Shown here one piece after another: positions 10,525-21,841 of a DNA stretch of 64,000 nt. Origin of the DNA: Diplonema papillatum (taxonomy: Eukaryota > Euglenozoa > Diplonemea > Diplonemida > Diplonemidae). The stretch spans positions 62,001 through 126,000 of the forward strand of contig JAPJBO010000314.1 in assembly GCA_030068145.1 (NCBI GenBank). Reading direction: 5' to 3'. Each line of letters starts with the position of its first letter. The stretch's first letter is position 1. Under the pieces are notes generated by a model. It was not told the DNA's origin. It searched no databases and saw only the letters and a list, made by a program, of their open reading frames with translations. The position numbers were made by a program, and so were the translations under genes.

Positions 10525-11430
10525 CCCCCTGCCCTGGGAGGTCTGCTTGGCTGCCTTCAGTTTGCGTCTCCGTGTTGGTGTTGTTGCTTCGCTTTTGGAC
10601 TCCTTCTTCGACTTCGCACGGTCCCAACGTCCTGGTCTGCCCTTGGTGCACGTCTTGCGCTCAGTCTGTGCAGTTCGTCTCTCCTGCTTGACTTCGCGTT
10701 CCCATCCCGACGGGTAATGCATCTGGGGACGAAAGCTGCCGTTCAGCGTCGCAGCTTTGCGGAGTCCTGCTTGCGGTACGGTTCGCACCTTGTCGCCGGC
10801 CTTCTTCGCCGTCTGCTCTCGTGCGGCTGCCTCATACGCGCACATCACGTCTTCGAAGGCCTGCTGGTTCGACATCTGCGGCCTCTTTTTGAGGCCGGCC
10901 ATGTTTCCGCCTCCAAGAGATGTCAGGACGTTTTCGTGCATCCCGAGTGCCGGATACACTGGCTTCTGTACAATCTTTGCCAGGCGTCGCATCACGCTCT
11001 CCATCGCGTATGACTTCGCGGTCACCAAATTTCGGGGGTTACATGTATGAACTATTATGCTTTTTACGATTTTTACTTTTTTGTTAAGCAGGGACAGGAC
11101 GGGGCGACTTGGCCACACCTTAGGGTTCCCCCCGTTGGCCAGAGTGGAATTGGACGATACTGCCCAGCTCTAACTTGAAGAGGTGTGGCAGATTAGCTCG
11201 CAGAAGCTTTTTTTAGGACCCGTCTGAGTCGCGATATTCCGCCGTCGCTCGTCTTTGAACTTCGTCCATCGCGCGGTTCGACAGAGCGTCGGCGTCTACG
11301 TTCTGCTCGCGTGGCACGTGCTCTAACTTCACGAAGACGCCCTTCTGCCGCAGCTCCGCTTCCTCCGCCTGCGCTCTCGCCTTGTACGGGCGTAACGCTT
11401 CGGAACAGCGCGCGTTCCCTGTCATTTGGG
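10525..11430 (-). pseudogene. Retroelement RNase H C-terminal relic, interrupted
   Basis: On the minus strand, 11430 to ~11215 encodes VVSQMTGNARC, then LEHVPREQNVDADALSNRAMD, the last catalytic-Asp region of a retroelement RNase H. From ~11045 down to 10525 it continues SYAMESVMRRL, VLTSLGGGNMAGL and a basic Lys/Arg-rich tail. The better copy at 52430-53030 joins these two parts directly, so the ~170 bp between them here (about 11046-11216) is an insertion. The fragment begins inside RNase H, so it is 5'-truncated. Confidence 0.7.
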
Positions 11431-11564
11431 AAACGACAAGTTTTAGGGGGTTTTGCAACGCCCGTTTTTTTTTTTTTTTCCGGCAAACGGCCTCCCAAAA
11501 AGAAGGGTCCTTCTCCCGAAGGTAAAAAAACATCAAAACCCCAAACCGCAGCCACAAAAAAAAA

Positions 11565-13149
11565 CAGCCCGACTAGGACACAACCACACAGGGAACCCAA
11601 AAACATCCGGAAACCCCAGGAACGTTTGATCCACGCCGGTGTGGGTTGATAAAACGCCCGCAGAATGTGTCGCCAAACCGCCGGGACCCTGAAAGGACCC
11701 CTGAAAGGCCACCATTCCGAGCACGTTCTCAAGGCATCGCCCCCTCCGTACACGCGTAGTACTACAGGGGGGGGCTAAATACAATTGTCTTGGAATACAA
11801 TTGTGTCCTTTGAATACAAGTGTCTTTTTTCTTGGCCGGTTTCAGAGTCCGTCCAGCTGAATAGAATTGTGTTGGAACACAGTTGGTTTTGGTGCAGTTG
11901 CCTTGGAATACAATTGTGCACACGGTTTCTAATCGTGGACCCTCCACAACAGGTCTGGACTCCGGTAGACTGGAGACCGGTGGTCACGTTTGTCAAGTTG
12001 TCAGTGACTGTTGTGAAACCTTTGTAGGCTATTACGAGTCACTGCGCAAGCGTACTATGTAGCGTGATGACCTGGCAGGGACGTGGTTTGTCGTAAGTGG
12101 TCGGCGGTGGCGAAGGGCGACGCCCAGTGCTGTGGCGTCGCCGACTTCTCGAGATCTACTGCTGCGGCCTGCCGGCCGTAGAAGGTTGCGCAAAAATTAG
12201 TGGAGAAGTAGAGTGATTTTGGAAGGTGGCACATTCGTCGGCGGAGCGTTTGTAGGTGGCGCTTTGGTGGCGCCCTTGGACGAATCGGCTCGTCAGCTTG
12301 GCCGGACTGTCTCCGTCTTGGCCGCGTGACAAGGCGACTTCTGCAGAAACAATTGTATTCCAATACAATTCTATTCAACAACTGTCAAGTTCTGTCGGGG
12401 CAGGGATTGGCGTGCGTGCTTTGGAATACAATTGTGCACAATTGTATTTAGCCCCCCCCTGTAGTCGTTTCCACTTTATCATTTTCTTGTTGTAAACGCA
12501 CCTGCTTTGCAGGAAATACTTGAGCAGGACTGCCAGTTGCGAAATCTCAAAGTAAAGGAGGTACATGTGTTGCAGTCCACACCAAAAACAGGTAAATCTG
12601 GGTTTAGTGGCGGGCGTAAGCGTTCAACAACGAAGACCCACGTTGTAGTTGGATTGTTTTCTCCCCCTCTAGCCTCCTTCGAAATGAGGGGAGGGCAGTC
12701 CCTCAAAAAACAGCCCGACTAGGACACAACCACACAGGGAACCCAAAAACATCCGGAAACCCCAGGAAAGTTTGATCCACACCGGTGTGGGTTGATAAAA
12801 CGCCCACCATGTGTCGCCAAACCGCCGGGACCCCGAAAGGACCCCTGAAAGGCCACCATTCCGAGCACGTTCTCAAGGCATCGCCCCCTCCGTACACGCG
12901 TAGTACTAGTCGTTTCCACTTTATCATTTTCTTGTTGTAAACGCACCTGCTTTGCAGGAAATACTTGAGCAGGACTGCCAGTTGCGAAATCTCAAAGTAA
13001 AGGAGGTACATGTGTTGCAGTCCACACCAAAAACAGGTAAATCGGGGTTTAGTGGCGGGCGTAAGCGTTCAACAACGAAGACCCACGTTGTAGTTGGATT
13101 GTTTTCTCCCCCTCTAGCCTCCTTCGAAATGAGTGGAGGGCAGTCCCTC
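11565..13149. repeat. 447-bp tandem duplication, first copy interrupted by a transposon
   Basis: Copy 1 is 11565-11764 plus 12464-12710; copy 2 is 12711-13149 and is continuous. Both run from CAGCCCGACTAGGACACAAC to GGAGGGCAGTCCCTC with high identity. The only large difference is the element at 11765-12461. No convincing gene lies in either copy. Confidence 0.9.
11765..12461. mobile_element. 697-bp TA-target inverted-repeat transposon (non-autonomous)
   Basis: The ends are CAGGGGGGGGCTAAATACAA and its reverse complement, extending to ~24 bp (to ACAATTGT). The insert is bounded by TA (11763-11764 and 12462-12463). The duplicated copy shows the empty site GTAGTAC-TA-GTCG at 12900-12912 with a single TA (12907-12908). 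A TA duplication points to the Tc1/mariner superfamily. CAATTGTATTCCAA motifs recur near both ends. No transposase is seen. Confidence 0.85.
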
Positions 13150-13819
13150 GAGTGTTTCCATCATTCGGTGAGGCGACAACTACTTCGCTTATCAGTACAA
13201 GCCTCACCTCCGGAAATGTTCTCCGCTTTTTTCACGAATTGAGCCAATTCACCCCCTGCCCCCGATCGAACGTTGTCGAGCCATGTAGTTTTGGGTTTGA
13301 ATGCGGTAATCTGCATCGGATGAGTGTAATTGTTTCAGGTTAGTGTGATTTTGATCAAAGAAAAGTAACACGTTACAAGGCAGCCTTCTCGAGACCAGCC
13401 ACAGTCAACGCCGCGTGGGTGCGGTACCTTTTACCGGGATATTACTAGTCGTAGAGCCAGCTCCACCCCGAATTCTCGCGTGGTGTCAATTCGAGGTGGT
13501 CGTGCTCAAGATGAACCGGCATTTTTTTAGAGTGCAAGTTCGCTTAGGGATCCGGGGTTTTATAGTCTCCGGGTGACCATTGTCGTAAAGGTTCCTTAAG
13601 GTATCGTATGTTTGTGTGTGTATCTTTGCTGTCAGTTGCCGACTATTTAACTTAGCGCGCGCTCTTTTTTCCTATGTGCTTTGCCACGTCCATGGCCCTT
13701 GTGAGTTCACGTTCGCGAGGAAAGCGATCTCGGGCCCCCCACGTGCATACATGTTTAGCATTGAGTTCTTTTAAGTACATGAACCACATGGATTAGCATG
13801 CACTGCCTTGAAAGTCAGG
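13150..13819. other. Unassigned spacer
   Basis: No gene is recognised. 13753-13798 (GCATTGAGTTCTTTTAAGTA...) reappears as its reverse complement at 29768-29812, and its first part again near 14136-14155, so it belongs to a dispersed repeat. Confidence 0.5.
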
Positions 13820-14185
13820 TTATCGGATGACGTCGTCACCTGCCATCGCGTCGTCAAGGTCGATCATTTGTGGAGCTAGCGGGGTTTGGCTTTCTTGCGA
13901 TTCCAGAGACTGAGTCGGCGAGTACGAGGGCGGGCACGTGTGCCCGTTTTTGACTTTCGAGGGCATTGGCGTGCCCGTGGTCCCCGGTCGTTTCTGAGAG
14001 CTGCTTGCCCTCGGAACCTTCTTCTTCCTTCGATGCACCCCTGACTCGGGGGTGGTCGCCTTCGTCTTCTTCCGCTTGCGGCCGGCGATCGGGCCTTCCT
14101 TCGGGGTGCCAAGCACCCTCTTCTTCAGCATGTTTAGCATTGAGTTCTTTAAGGTGCAAGTGCCATGTTTAGCAGGGGTTGCCAT
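13820..14185 (-). CDS. Hypothetical 121-aa basic protein
   Basis: The ATG at 14185 (MATPAKHGTCTLKNSML) opens a frame to 13820. The middle is lysine/arginine-rich (GRKRKKTKATTPE, HRRKKKVPR), resembling a nuclear localisation signal, followed by a Ser/Thr/Pro-rich region and an acidic end (MIDLDDAMAGDDVIR). Composition resembles a disordered nuclear protein. The ~35 bp around the start (ACGGGCTACATGGCAACCCC) is shared with the ORF at 32296, so this could be element-derived. No homologue recognised. Confidence 0.3.
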   Translation of the reverse strand: MATPAKHGTCTLKNSMLNMLKKRVLGTPKEGPIAGRKRKKTKATTPESGVHRRKKKVPRASSSQKRPGTTGTPMPSKVKNGHTCPPSYSPTQSLESQESQTPLAPQMIDLDDAMAGDDVIR

Positions 14186-15190
14186 GTAGCCCGTATCGGT
14201 CTAGTGTCCTGGTAGTTGTTGCCTTTCTTGTTTTTGTTGTATGCGCACCTGCACTTCAGGAGGCTGCCAGCTGCAAAAGATCAGGTGAGCGACGGATCGA
14301 TAGCTCCTTTCCGTCGAGAGGAGAGAGCGAGCGACAAATTGACGGGGGACGGGGGTAGGTGAATTGGCTCAGTCATTCCTTCGTTCCGCATTCCGCATTC
14401 CGCCCTCTGCCCCGTGCCTCCCGATTCCTCTCCTCCGGGATACCATGCCCGCTGGAGCTGCAGTTCCGGTTTCGCAAGCCCACACAAATAGAAGGAACAC
14501 GCACCGTGCTCAAGTACGTGGGTGAAGAAGAAAGAAGAAAAAAGAAAAAGAAAAAGGCCGCTCCTGGTCCAGGAACGTGACGGTCAAACCACAGCTTGCA
14601 AAGCTTGAGTCGGAGGCAGCACATTGCTACAACCCCGTCCGCTCTGCCCTGCGGCTGACCGTCTCGACGAGCTTATGTTCAGCGCGAGCACCAAGCCCCA
14701 AGGTGCGCCACGCCTTGATGCTTTAGTTTGGGAAATCGGTATCGCCGAACACGTGAAGCTTGGCTCCCGTGTAGCAGGCTTTCCCTGGTACCTAGTACGT
14801 GGGTGAAACAAATCAAACTGCCTTCGGGTGGCCTAGTCGGGAAAAAAAGAAAGAAGAAAAAAAGCGAATATCGCGCGGAAACACAAAAAAAAAAAAAGAG
14901 AAAACTGTTTTTCCGCGTGGAAAACCAAGAAAGTGAAAAGAGTTTGTTTTCAACAAAAAAAAAAAGGCATTTCCTTTTTTTGCTCCCACCGCCGGGTGGT
15001 GGAACGCGTAAACTGAACGCGCTGCAACGCAGCGACTGTCAATCGTCGACCAATTTTATCAGGAATTTAGGCCTGGGCCATATGGCATCCCAAATACTGA
15101 CCTTACCTCGTGGAGGACGTTTAAGACAGCTTGCATACGCGGCTTTCGGACTTGTGTCTGGATTCCGGCTAAGGTATGGCACAGGCGGTG
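14186..15190. other. Unassigned spacer with a partial copy of the 57-kb tail unit
   Basis: 14550-14640 (AAGGCCGCTCCTGG..., CACAGCTTGCAAAGCTTGAG, TCGGAGGCAGCACA) matches the non-coding part of the repeated unit at 56450-57830. A-rich runs lie around 14820-14970. No gene is recognised. Confidence 0.5.
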
Positions 15191-15935
15191 ATCCTATGCC
15201 AGTGTTGTACATGTACAGGGGATCCGTATTGCACAGGTGGTCCTATGCCAGTGTTGTACAGGGGATCCGTATTGCACAGGAGGTCCTATGCCAGTGTTGA
15301 ACAGGGGATCCGTATTGCACAGGTGGTCCTATGCCAGTGTTGTACAGGGGATCCGTATTGCACAGGTGGTTCTATGCCAGTGTTGTACAGGGGATCCGTA
15401 TTGCACAGGTGGTTCTATGCCAGTGTTGTACAGGGGATCCGTATTGCACAGGTGGTTCTATGCCAGTGTTGTACAGGGGATCCGTATTGCACAGGTGGTT
15501 CTATGCCAGTGTTGTACAGGGGATCCGTATTGCACAGGTGGTTCTATGCCAGTGTTGTACAGGGGATCCGTATTGCACAGGTGGTTCTATGCCAGTGTTG
15601 TACAGGGGATCCGTATTGCACAGGTGGTTCTATGCCAGTGTTGTACAGGGGATCCGTATTGCACAGGTGGTTCTATGCCAGTGTTGTACAGGGGATCCGT
15701 ATTGCACAGGTGGTTCTATGCCAGTGTTGTACAGGGGATCCGTATTGCACAGGTGGTTCTATGCCAGTGTTGTACAGGGGATCCGTATTGCACAGGTGGT
15801 TCTATGCCAGTGTTGTACAGGGGATCCGTATTGCACAGGTGGTTCTATGCCAGTGTTGTACAGGGGATCCGTATTGCACAGGTGGTTCTATGCCGGTGTT
15901 GTACAGGGGATCCGTATTGCACAGGTGGTTCTATG
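15191..15935 (+). repeat. 43-bp minisatellite (~17 copies), open in three frames
   Basis: The unit contains CTATGCCAGTGTTGTACAGG and GGATCCGTATTGCACAGGTG, repeated every 43 bp with very few differences. As 43 is not a multiple of 3 and the unit has no stop on the + strand, all three + frames stay open for ~250 codons with a 43-residue period. These are not evidence for a protein. Confidence 0.95.
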
Positions 15936-16108
15936 CGCAGCGTCGCCGGCTGCCTCAGTTTTGCTCGGATCGACCAGGGTAGGAGTTGAGGAGGTGCGTC
16001 AGCGAAGGGTAAGTGTCGACGTCTTCGGACAACGTCCTTGCTCCCGCTGGCCTGACGTAGTTGGTTAAACGCTCGCAGGGCTCATGTCAGACACAGCGAT
16101 CTTCCACT

Positions 16109-16328
16109 ACCCGTCTTGAAACACGGACCAAGGAGTCTAACACATGTGCGAGGCTTAGGGTGTCAAACCCACAAGCCGCACTGAAAGGGAGATGTGCCAA
16201 TCCTTGAGGACGCAGCAACGCCCGATCCTGGTTAATTGGAAAGGAATTTGAGGTTAAGTACACTTGTTGGGACCCGAAAGATGGTGAACTATGCCTGGAT
16301 GGGACGAAGCCGGGGAAACCCTCGCACC
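16109..16328 (+). rRNA. 28S (LSU) rRNA fragment, domain II
   Basis: ACCCGTCTTGAAACACGGAC and CAAGGAGTCTAACA, then GGGTGT.AAACCCA, CGCCCGATCCTGG, GTTGGGACCCGAAAGATGG and TGAACTATGCCTGG form the conserved order of a eukaryotic LSU segment (yeast 25S roughly 640-900). The match stops after GAAGCC(G)n-GAAACCCTCGC, where canonical rRNA would go on with a CTCGTAGCGG-like segment. It is a fragment, probably not functional, and is the founder of the array that follows. Confidence 0.85.
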
Positions 16329-19300
16329 AAAGGAAAAGAGGATGAAGCAAATGACGGATGTTGGCTCGCCACGAGGGGCAAGCCCTAGCAGGCTTCCGGA
16401 GCTAGCTCACGGGGTTAAGAAGACACGAGGGGGCAAGCCCTAGCAGGCTTCCGGAGCTAGCTCACGGGGTTAAGAAGACACGAGGGGCAAGCCCTAGCAG
16501 GCTTCCGGAGCTAACTCACGGGGTTAAGAAAACACGAGGGGGCAAGCCCTAGCAGGCTTCCGGAGCTAACTCACGGGGTTAAGAAGACACGAGGGGCAAG
16601 CCCTAGCAGGCTTCCGGAGCTAAGTCACGGGGTTAAGAAGACACGAGGGGCAAGCCCTAGCAGGCTTCCGGAGCTAACTCACGGGGTTAAGAAGACACGA
16701 GGGTGTCTGCGGTTGCAGCAAAGATGGAGCTAGTTGTCAACCCCACAAGCCGCATTGAAAGGGAGATGTGCCTATCCTTGAGGACGCACCGCCCGATCCT
16801 GGTTAATTGGAAAGGGATTTGAGGTTAAGTACACTTGTTGGGACCCGAAAGATGGTGAACTATGCCTGGATGGGACGAAGCCGGGGGAAACCCTCGCACC
16901 AAAGGAAAAGAGGATGAAGCAAATGACGGATGTTGGCTCGCCACGAGGGGCAAGCCCTAGCAGGCTTCCGGAGCTAGCTCACGGGGTTAAGAAGACACGA
17001 GGGGCAAGCCCTAGCAGGCTTCCGGAGCTAACTCACGGGGTTAAGAAGACACGAGGGTGTCTGCGGTTGCAGCAAAGATGGAGCTAGTTGTCAACCCCAC
17101 AAGCCGCATTGAAAGGGAGATGTGCCTATCCTTGAGGACGCACCGCCCGATCCTGGTTAATTGGAAAGGGATTTGAGGTTAAGTACACTTGTTGGGACCC
17201 GAAAGATGGTGAACTATGCCTGGATGGGACGAAGCCGGGGGAAACCCTCGCACCAAAGGAAAAGAGGATGAAGCAAATGACGGATGTTGGCTCGCCACGA
17301 GGGGCAAGCCCTAGCAGGCTTCCGGAGCTAGCTCACGGGGTTAAGAAGACACGAGGGGCAAGCCCTAGCAGGCTTCCGGAGCTAACTCACGGGGTTAAGA
17401 AGACACGAGGGTGTCTGCGGTTGCAGCAAAGATGGAGCTAGTTGTCAACCCCACAAGCCGCATTGAAAGGGAGATGTGCCTATCCTTGAGGACGCACCGC
17501 CCGATCCTGGTTAATTGGAAAGGGATTTGAGGTTAAGTACACTTGTTGGGACCCGAAAGATGGTGAACTATGCCTGGATGGGACGAAGCCGGGGGAAACC
17601 CTCGCACCAAAGGAAAAGAGGATGAAGCAAATGACGGATGTTGGCTCGCCACGAGGGGCAAGCCCTAGCAGGCTTCCGGAGCTAACTCACGGGGTTAAGA
17701 AGACACGAGGGGCAAGCCCTAGCAGGCTTCCGGAGCTAGCTCACGGGGTTAAGAAGACACGAGGGGCAAGCCCTAGCAGGCTTCTGACGGGGTTACGAAG
17801 ACACGAGGGGCAAGCCCTAGCAGGCTTCCGGAGCTAACTCACGGGGTTAAGAAGACACGAGGGGCAAGCCCTAGCAGGCTTCTGACGGGGTTACGAAGAC
17901 ACGAGGGGCAAGCCCTAGCAGGCTTCTGACGGGGTTACGAAGACACGAGGGGCAAGCCCTAGCAGGCTTCCGGAGCTAGCTCACGGGGTTAAGAAGACAC
18001 GAGGGGCAAGCCCTAGCAGGCTTCTGACGGGGTTACGAAGACACGAGGGGCAAGCCCTAGCAGGCTTCCGGAGCTAACTCACGGGGTTAAGAAGACACGA
18101 GGGGCAAGCCCTAGCAGGCTTCTGACGGGGTTACGAAGACACGAGGGGCAAGCCCTAGCAGGCTTCCGGAGCTAGCTCACGGGGTTAAGAAGACACGAGG
18201 GGCAAGCCCTAGCAGGCTTCTGACGGGGTTACGAAGACACGAGGGGCAAGCCCTAGCAGGCTTCCGGAGCTAACTCACGGGGTTAAGAAGACACGAGGGG
18301 CAAGCCCTAGCAGGCTTCCGGAGCTAACTCACGGGGTTAAGAAGACACGAGGGGCAAGCCCTAGCAGGCTTCCGGAGCTAGCTCACGGGGTTAAGAAGAC
18401 ACGAGGGGCAAGCCCTAGCAGGCTTCTGACGGGGTTACGAAGACACGAGGGGCAAGCCCTAGCAGGCTTCCGGAGCTAGCTCACGGGGTTAAGAAGACAC
18501 GAGGGGCAAGCCCTAGCAGGCTTCTGACGGGGTTACGAAGACACGAGGGGCAAGCCCTAGCAGGCTTCCGGAGCTAACTCACGGGGTTAAGAAGACACGA
18601 GGGGCAAGCCCTAGCAGGCTTCCGGAGCTAACTCACGGGGTTAAGAAGACACGAGGGGCAAGCCCTAGCAGGCTTCCGGAGCTAACTCACGGGGTTAAGA
18701 AGACACGAGGGGCAAGCCCTAGCAGGCTTCCGGAGCTAACTCACGGGGTTAAGAAGACACGAGGGGCAAGCCCTAGCAGGCTTCCGGAGCTAACTCACGG
18801 GGTTAAGAAGACACGAGGGGCAAGCCCTAGCAGGCTTCCGGAGCTAACTCACGGGGTTAAGAAGACACGAGGGGCAAGCCCTAGCAGGCTTCCGGAGCTA
18901 ACTCACGGGGTTAAGAAGACACGAGGGGCAAGCCCTAGCAGGCTTCCGGAGCTAACTCACGGGGTTAAGAAGACACGAGGGGCAAGCCCTAGCAGGCTTC
19001 CGGAGCTAACTCACGGGGTTAAGAAGACACGAGGGGCAAGCCCTAGCAGGCTTCCGGAGCTAACTCACGGGGTTAAGAAGACACGAGGGGCAAGCCCTAG
19101 CAGGCTTCCGGAGCTAGCTCACGGGGTTAAGAAGACACGAGGGGCAAGCCCTAGCAGGCTTCCGGAGCTAACTCACGGGGTTACGAAGACACGAGGGGCA
19201 AGCCCTAGCAGGCTTCCGGAGCTAACTCACGGGGTTAAGAAGACACGAGGGTGTCTGCGGTTGCAGCAAAGATGGAGCTAGTTGTCAAACCCACAAGCCG

Positions 19301-19410
19301 CACTGAAAGGGAGATGTGCCTATCCTTGAGGACGCACCGCCCGATCCTGGTTAATTGGAAAGGGATTTGAGGTTAAGTACACTTGTCGGGACCCGAAAGA
19401 TGGTGAACTG
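16329..19410 (+). repeat. Composite array: 28S fragment copies plus 54-bp/44-bp minisatellite
   Basis: Four further 28S-derived blocks (16739-16900, 17093-17254, 17446-17608, 19286-19409) begin at CAA(C/A)CCCACAAGCCGCA and end at CCTCGCACC, except the last, which stops at GATGGTGAACT. Between them are blocks of a 54-bp unit (GAGGGGCAAGCCCTAGCAGG, CTTCCGGAGCTAACTCACGG, GGTTAAGAAGACAC) and a 44-bp variant missing CCGGAGCTAACT. The middle blocks repeat with a ~355-bp period; the longest pure minisatellite run is 17650-19250. Confidence 0.9.
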
Positions 19411-19458
19411 GTTATAAGCTAATTATCCCTAAAACACAACTACACATGTCTTCTTTCG

Positions 19459-19706
19459 CAGTCGCCGTTCGAGCAGTCGGCCGACCTCTACGTGAGCACC
19501 GACACGGCGTCGACCTGGGAGAAGCGGGTCGTGTGTGGGAACAACGAGAACCCGTGCGTGGTGGACTTCTAGCAGCTCGACACGCACCGCGCGCTGGTCA
19601 TCACGACGCACGGTCATCTCAATAACGCTCGAAGTCGCAGCCCCCCACCCAGTAACACACACATATATTGGTGTCGGTCTCATGAGTCACAAAAACCTGG
19701 CTAGCC
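19459..19706 (+). pseudogene. Truncated tandem copy 1 of VPS10 gene 5' end
   Basis: Starts at CAGTCGCCGTTCGAGCAG inside what corresponds to exon 1 of the VPS10 gene and encodes SADLYVSTDTASTWE and VVCGNNENPCVVDF. The conserved Trp codon TGG is then TAG (19569-19571). After CGCACGG it passes into the promoter-type sequence of the next unit. The bases just before it (TCTTCTTTCGCAG) look like a splice acceptor, perhaps by chance at the duplication edge. Confidence 0.8.
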
Positions 19707-19957
19707 ACAGCTATTGAAGTGCGCAAAACTCCTCAACGGTCAACTGGAGACCCTGACGCACCGAACCCACCCTAAACCACAGCCAACGCCGACAACAGTA
19801 AAAACTTGTTGATCGCAGACGCCCGCCACTAAACCTAATATCGCCTCAGTTTCTTGTGAGCTTCAGCATATTTTCCTCCTTTGAGTCGAAGTTTGAGACC
19901 TCACGAAAGTATTTCTTTACGACAAAGCAGGTGCTCACACAGCTAAAACACACCACT

Positions 19958-20356
19958 ATGGGCACCGCGCGGGTCCTGCTGGTGGCGGCCTGTGCCGTGT
20001 ACACGGCTCGTGGTTCGGAGCCGGTGGCGCTGCAGGACTTCCCGTGCACGCGGGCGGACGTGGCGAGTCGCTGGTTTGCGAAGGACCGGATCGTCGCCAC
20101 GTGCTACTCGCAGTCGCCGTTCGAGCAGTCGGCCGACCTCTACTTGAGCACCGACACGGCGTCGACCTGGGAGAAGAAGGTCGTGTGCGGGAACATTGAG
20201 AACCCGTGCGTGGTGGACTTCTGGCAGCTCGACACGCACCGCGCGCTGGTCATCACGACGCACGGTCATCTCAATAGAGCTCGAAGTCGCAGCCCCCCAC
20301 CCAGTAACACACACATATATTGGTGTCGGTCTCATGAGTCACAAAAACCTGGCTAG
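19958..20356 (+). pseudogene. Truncated tandem copy 2 of VPS10 gene 5' end
   Basis: The ATG at 19958 opens the same signal peptide and N-terminus as the full gene (MGTARVLLVAACAVYTARGS). It follows exon 1 for ~100 residues to HRALVIT, then leaves homology at CGCACGG and stops at 20354-20356. It lies 654 bp before the true start with its own copy of the upstream region, so it may be transcribed into a short secreted peptide. Whether it is used is unknown. Confidence 0.75.
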
Positions 20357-20611
20357 CCACAGTTATTGAAGTGCGCACTACTCCTCAACGGTCAACTGGA
20401 GACCCTGACGCACCGAACCCACCCTAAACCACAGCCAACGCCGACAACAGTCCAAAAACTTGTTGAACGCAGACGCCCGCCACTAAATCTAACACCGCCC
20501 CAGTTTATTGTGAGCTGCAGCATATTTTCCTCCTTTGAGTCGAAGTTTGAGACCTCACGAAAGTATTTCTTTACGACAAAGCAGGTGCTCACACAGCAAA
20601 AACACACCACT
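20264..20611 (+). promoter_or_regulatory. Upstream region and 5' leader of the VPS10 gene
   Basis: About 348 bp between the end of truncated copy 2 and the ATG at 20612, duplicated at 19613-19957. It includes CATATTTTCCTCCTTTGAGT and ends in an A/C-rich leader (CACACAGCAAAAACACACCACT) just before ATG. A similar A/C-rich leader precedes the ATG at 63926. No clear TATA box. Confidence 0.45.
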
Positions 20612-21439
20612 ATGGGCACCGCGCGGGTCCTGCTGCTGGCGGCCTGTGCCGTGTACACGGCGCGTGGTTCGGAGCCGGTGGCGCTGCAGGACTTCCCGTG
20701 CACGCGGGCGAACGTGGCGAGTCGCTGGTTTGCGAAGGACCGGATCGTCGCCACGTGCTACTCGCAGTCGCCGTTCGAGCAGTCGGCCGACCTCTACTTG
20801 AGCACCGACACGGCGTCGACCTGGGAGAAGCAGGTCGTGTGCGGGAACAACGAGAACCCGTGCGTGGTGGACTTCTGGCAGCTCGACACGCACCGCGCGC
20901 TGGTCATCACGGCGCACGGCGTCAAAAAACTCGACGTGGCGCCAACCGGGGGATGGATCGACGTCACAGATTCCGCCGGAGCCAAGGTTTGGCTCAACAA
21001 CTTCGAACTGCACCCGACGATCAAGGGCAGGATCCTCGGCACGATGCCCACCTTAGCCGGGAACAAGCGCCTGTACTTGTCCGACAACTACGGCTTGACC
21101 TTCAAGCCCCTCGACATACCCTTGCAGTGGATCGACAGCGGGACCTGGGGGGCCCCAAGCGCCACGAACTACCACCCGGACGTCCTCTTTGTCGTCTCGT
21201 TGGCCGGGAGCTGGGGCAAGCTCTCGGCGTACAACATCGCGACCGGTGAGTTGTCCCTCGTGCGCGACGAGGTGCGGTCGGTGCAGAGGTTCGGCGCGTT
21301 CTTGTTCTTCTTCGTCTCCGACCGCACAGGGCTCGAGCTGTACGTGTCGAACTCCAACGGGCAGCGGATCTCGAAGACGGTGTTCCCCACCACCGAAGAG
21401 AGCGACATATACTCCATCGCTCAGATCTCAGAGCAGGAG
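20612..21439 (+). CDS. VPS10: VPS10-like receptor, exon 1
   Basis: The ATG at 20612 begins a hydrophobic signal peptide (VLLLAACAVYTARG) after an A/C-rich leader. The 276 codons carry the first part of the VPS10 propeller, with Asp-box motifs LYLSTDTASTWE (residues ~62-73) and LYLSDNYGLTFK, and a cysteine pair CGNNENPC. The exon ends IAQISEQE at GT (21440-21441), phase 0. In known sortilins the equivalent position continues E-x-VF, exactly what exon 2 supplies. Two truncated tandem copies of the start of this exon lie upstream. Confidence 0.9.
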
Positions 21440-21841
21440 GTGTGCATCCGTCAACATAGTTTTCATACGCTTGAGGCGTAGGGGCAACCCTTACTTTTCT
21501 TAAGTAAACACAAAAAAACCCCATTCCTGGATTTTTGTCACAAAGCTGCTTCTCTCACCAAGCTGTCCGAGTTTGCGGGGCAGCGCGCCTTTTTATAGTT
21601 CGGGATAGTACCACAGACTATGATGTGGAATTCAAGGCTGTGGCTTTTAGGACCTTTTCTTGGGGGGGGGGACCTTCGTGAACGGTCGACATACCCTTGG
21701 ACTGGATCGAAAGTGTTTTCTTGCCTTCCCTCCGCTTACTACTAATTAGGTGTAGTTCCCTCAATACCCCCACACTGGAATATTTTGTTCCCTTATATCC
21801 CAATGTGATTGCCTTGGGGTTCCTTGCCTCCCCCTTATCCG

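Noticed and set aside
11213..11753. 186-codon minus-strand ORF as a new gene
   Set aside because: Its C-terminal half is out of frame with, and overlaps, the RNase H relic, and its N-terminal half lies in the tandem duplication. No domain.
15176..16068. Three overlapping ~250-codon ORFs
   Set aside because: Artefact of the 43-bp minisatellite.
19446..19470. Acceptor-like TCTTCTTTCGCAG making truncated VPS10 copy 1 a real exon
   Set aside because: The frame hits TAG after ~37 codons, and the CGCAG is shared with the parental sequence at the duplication edge, so the resemblance may be accidental.
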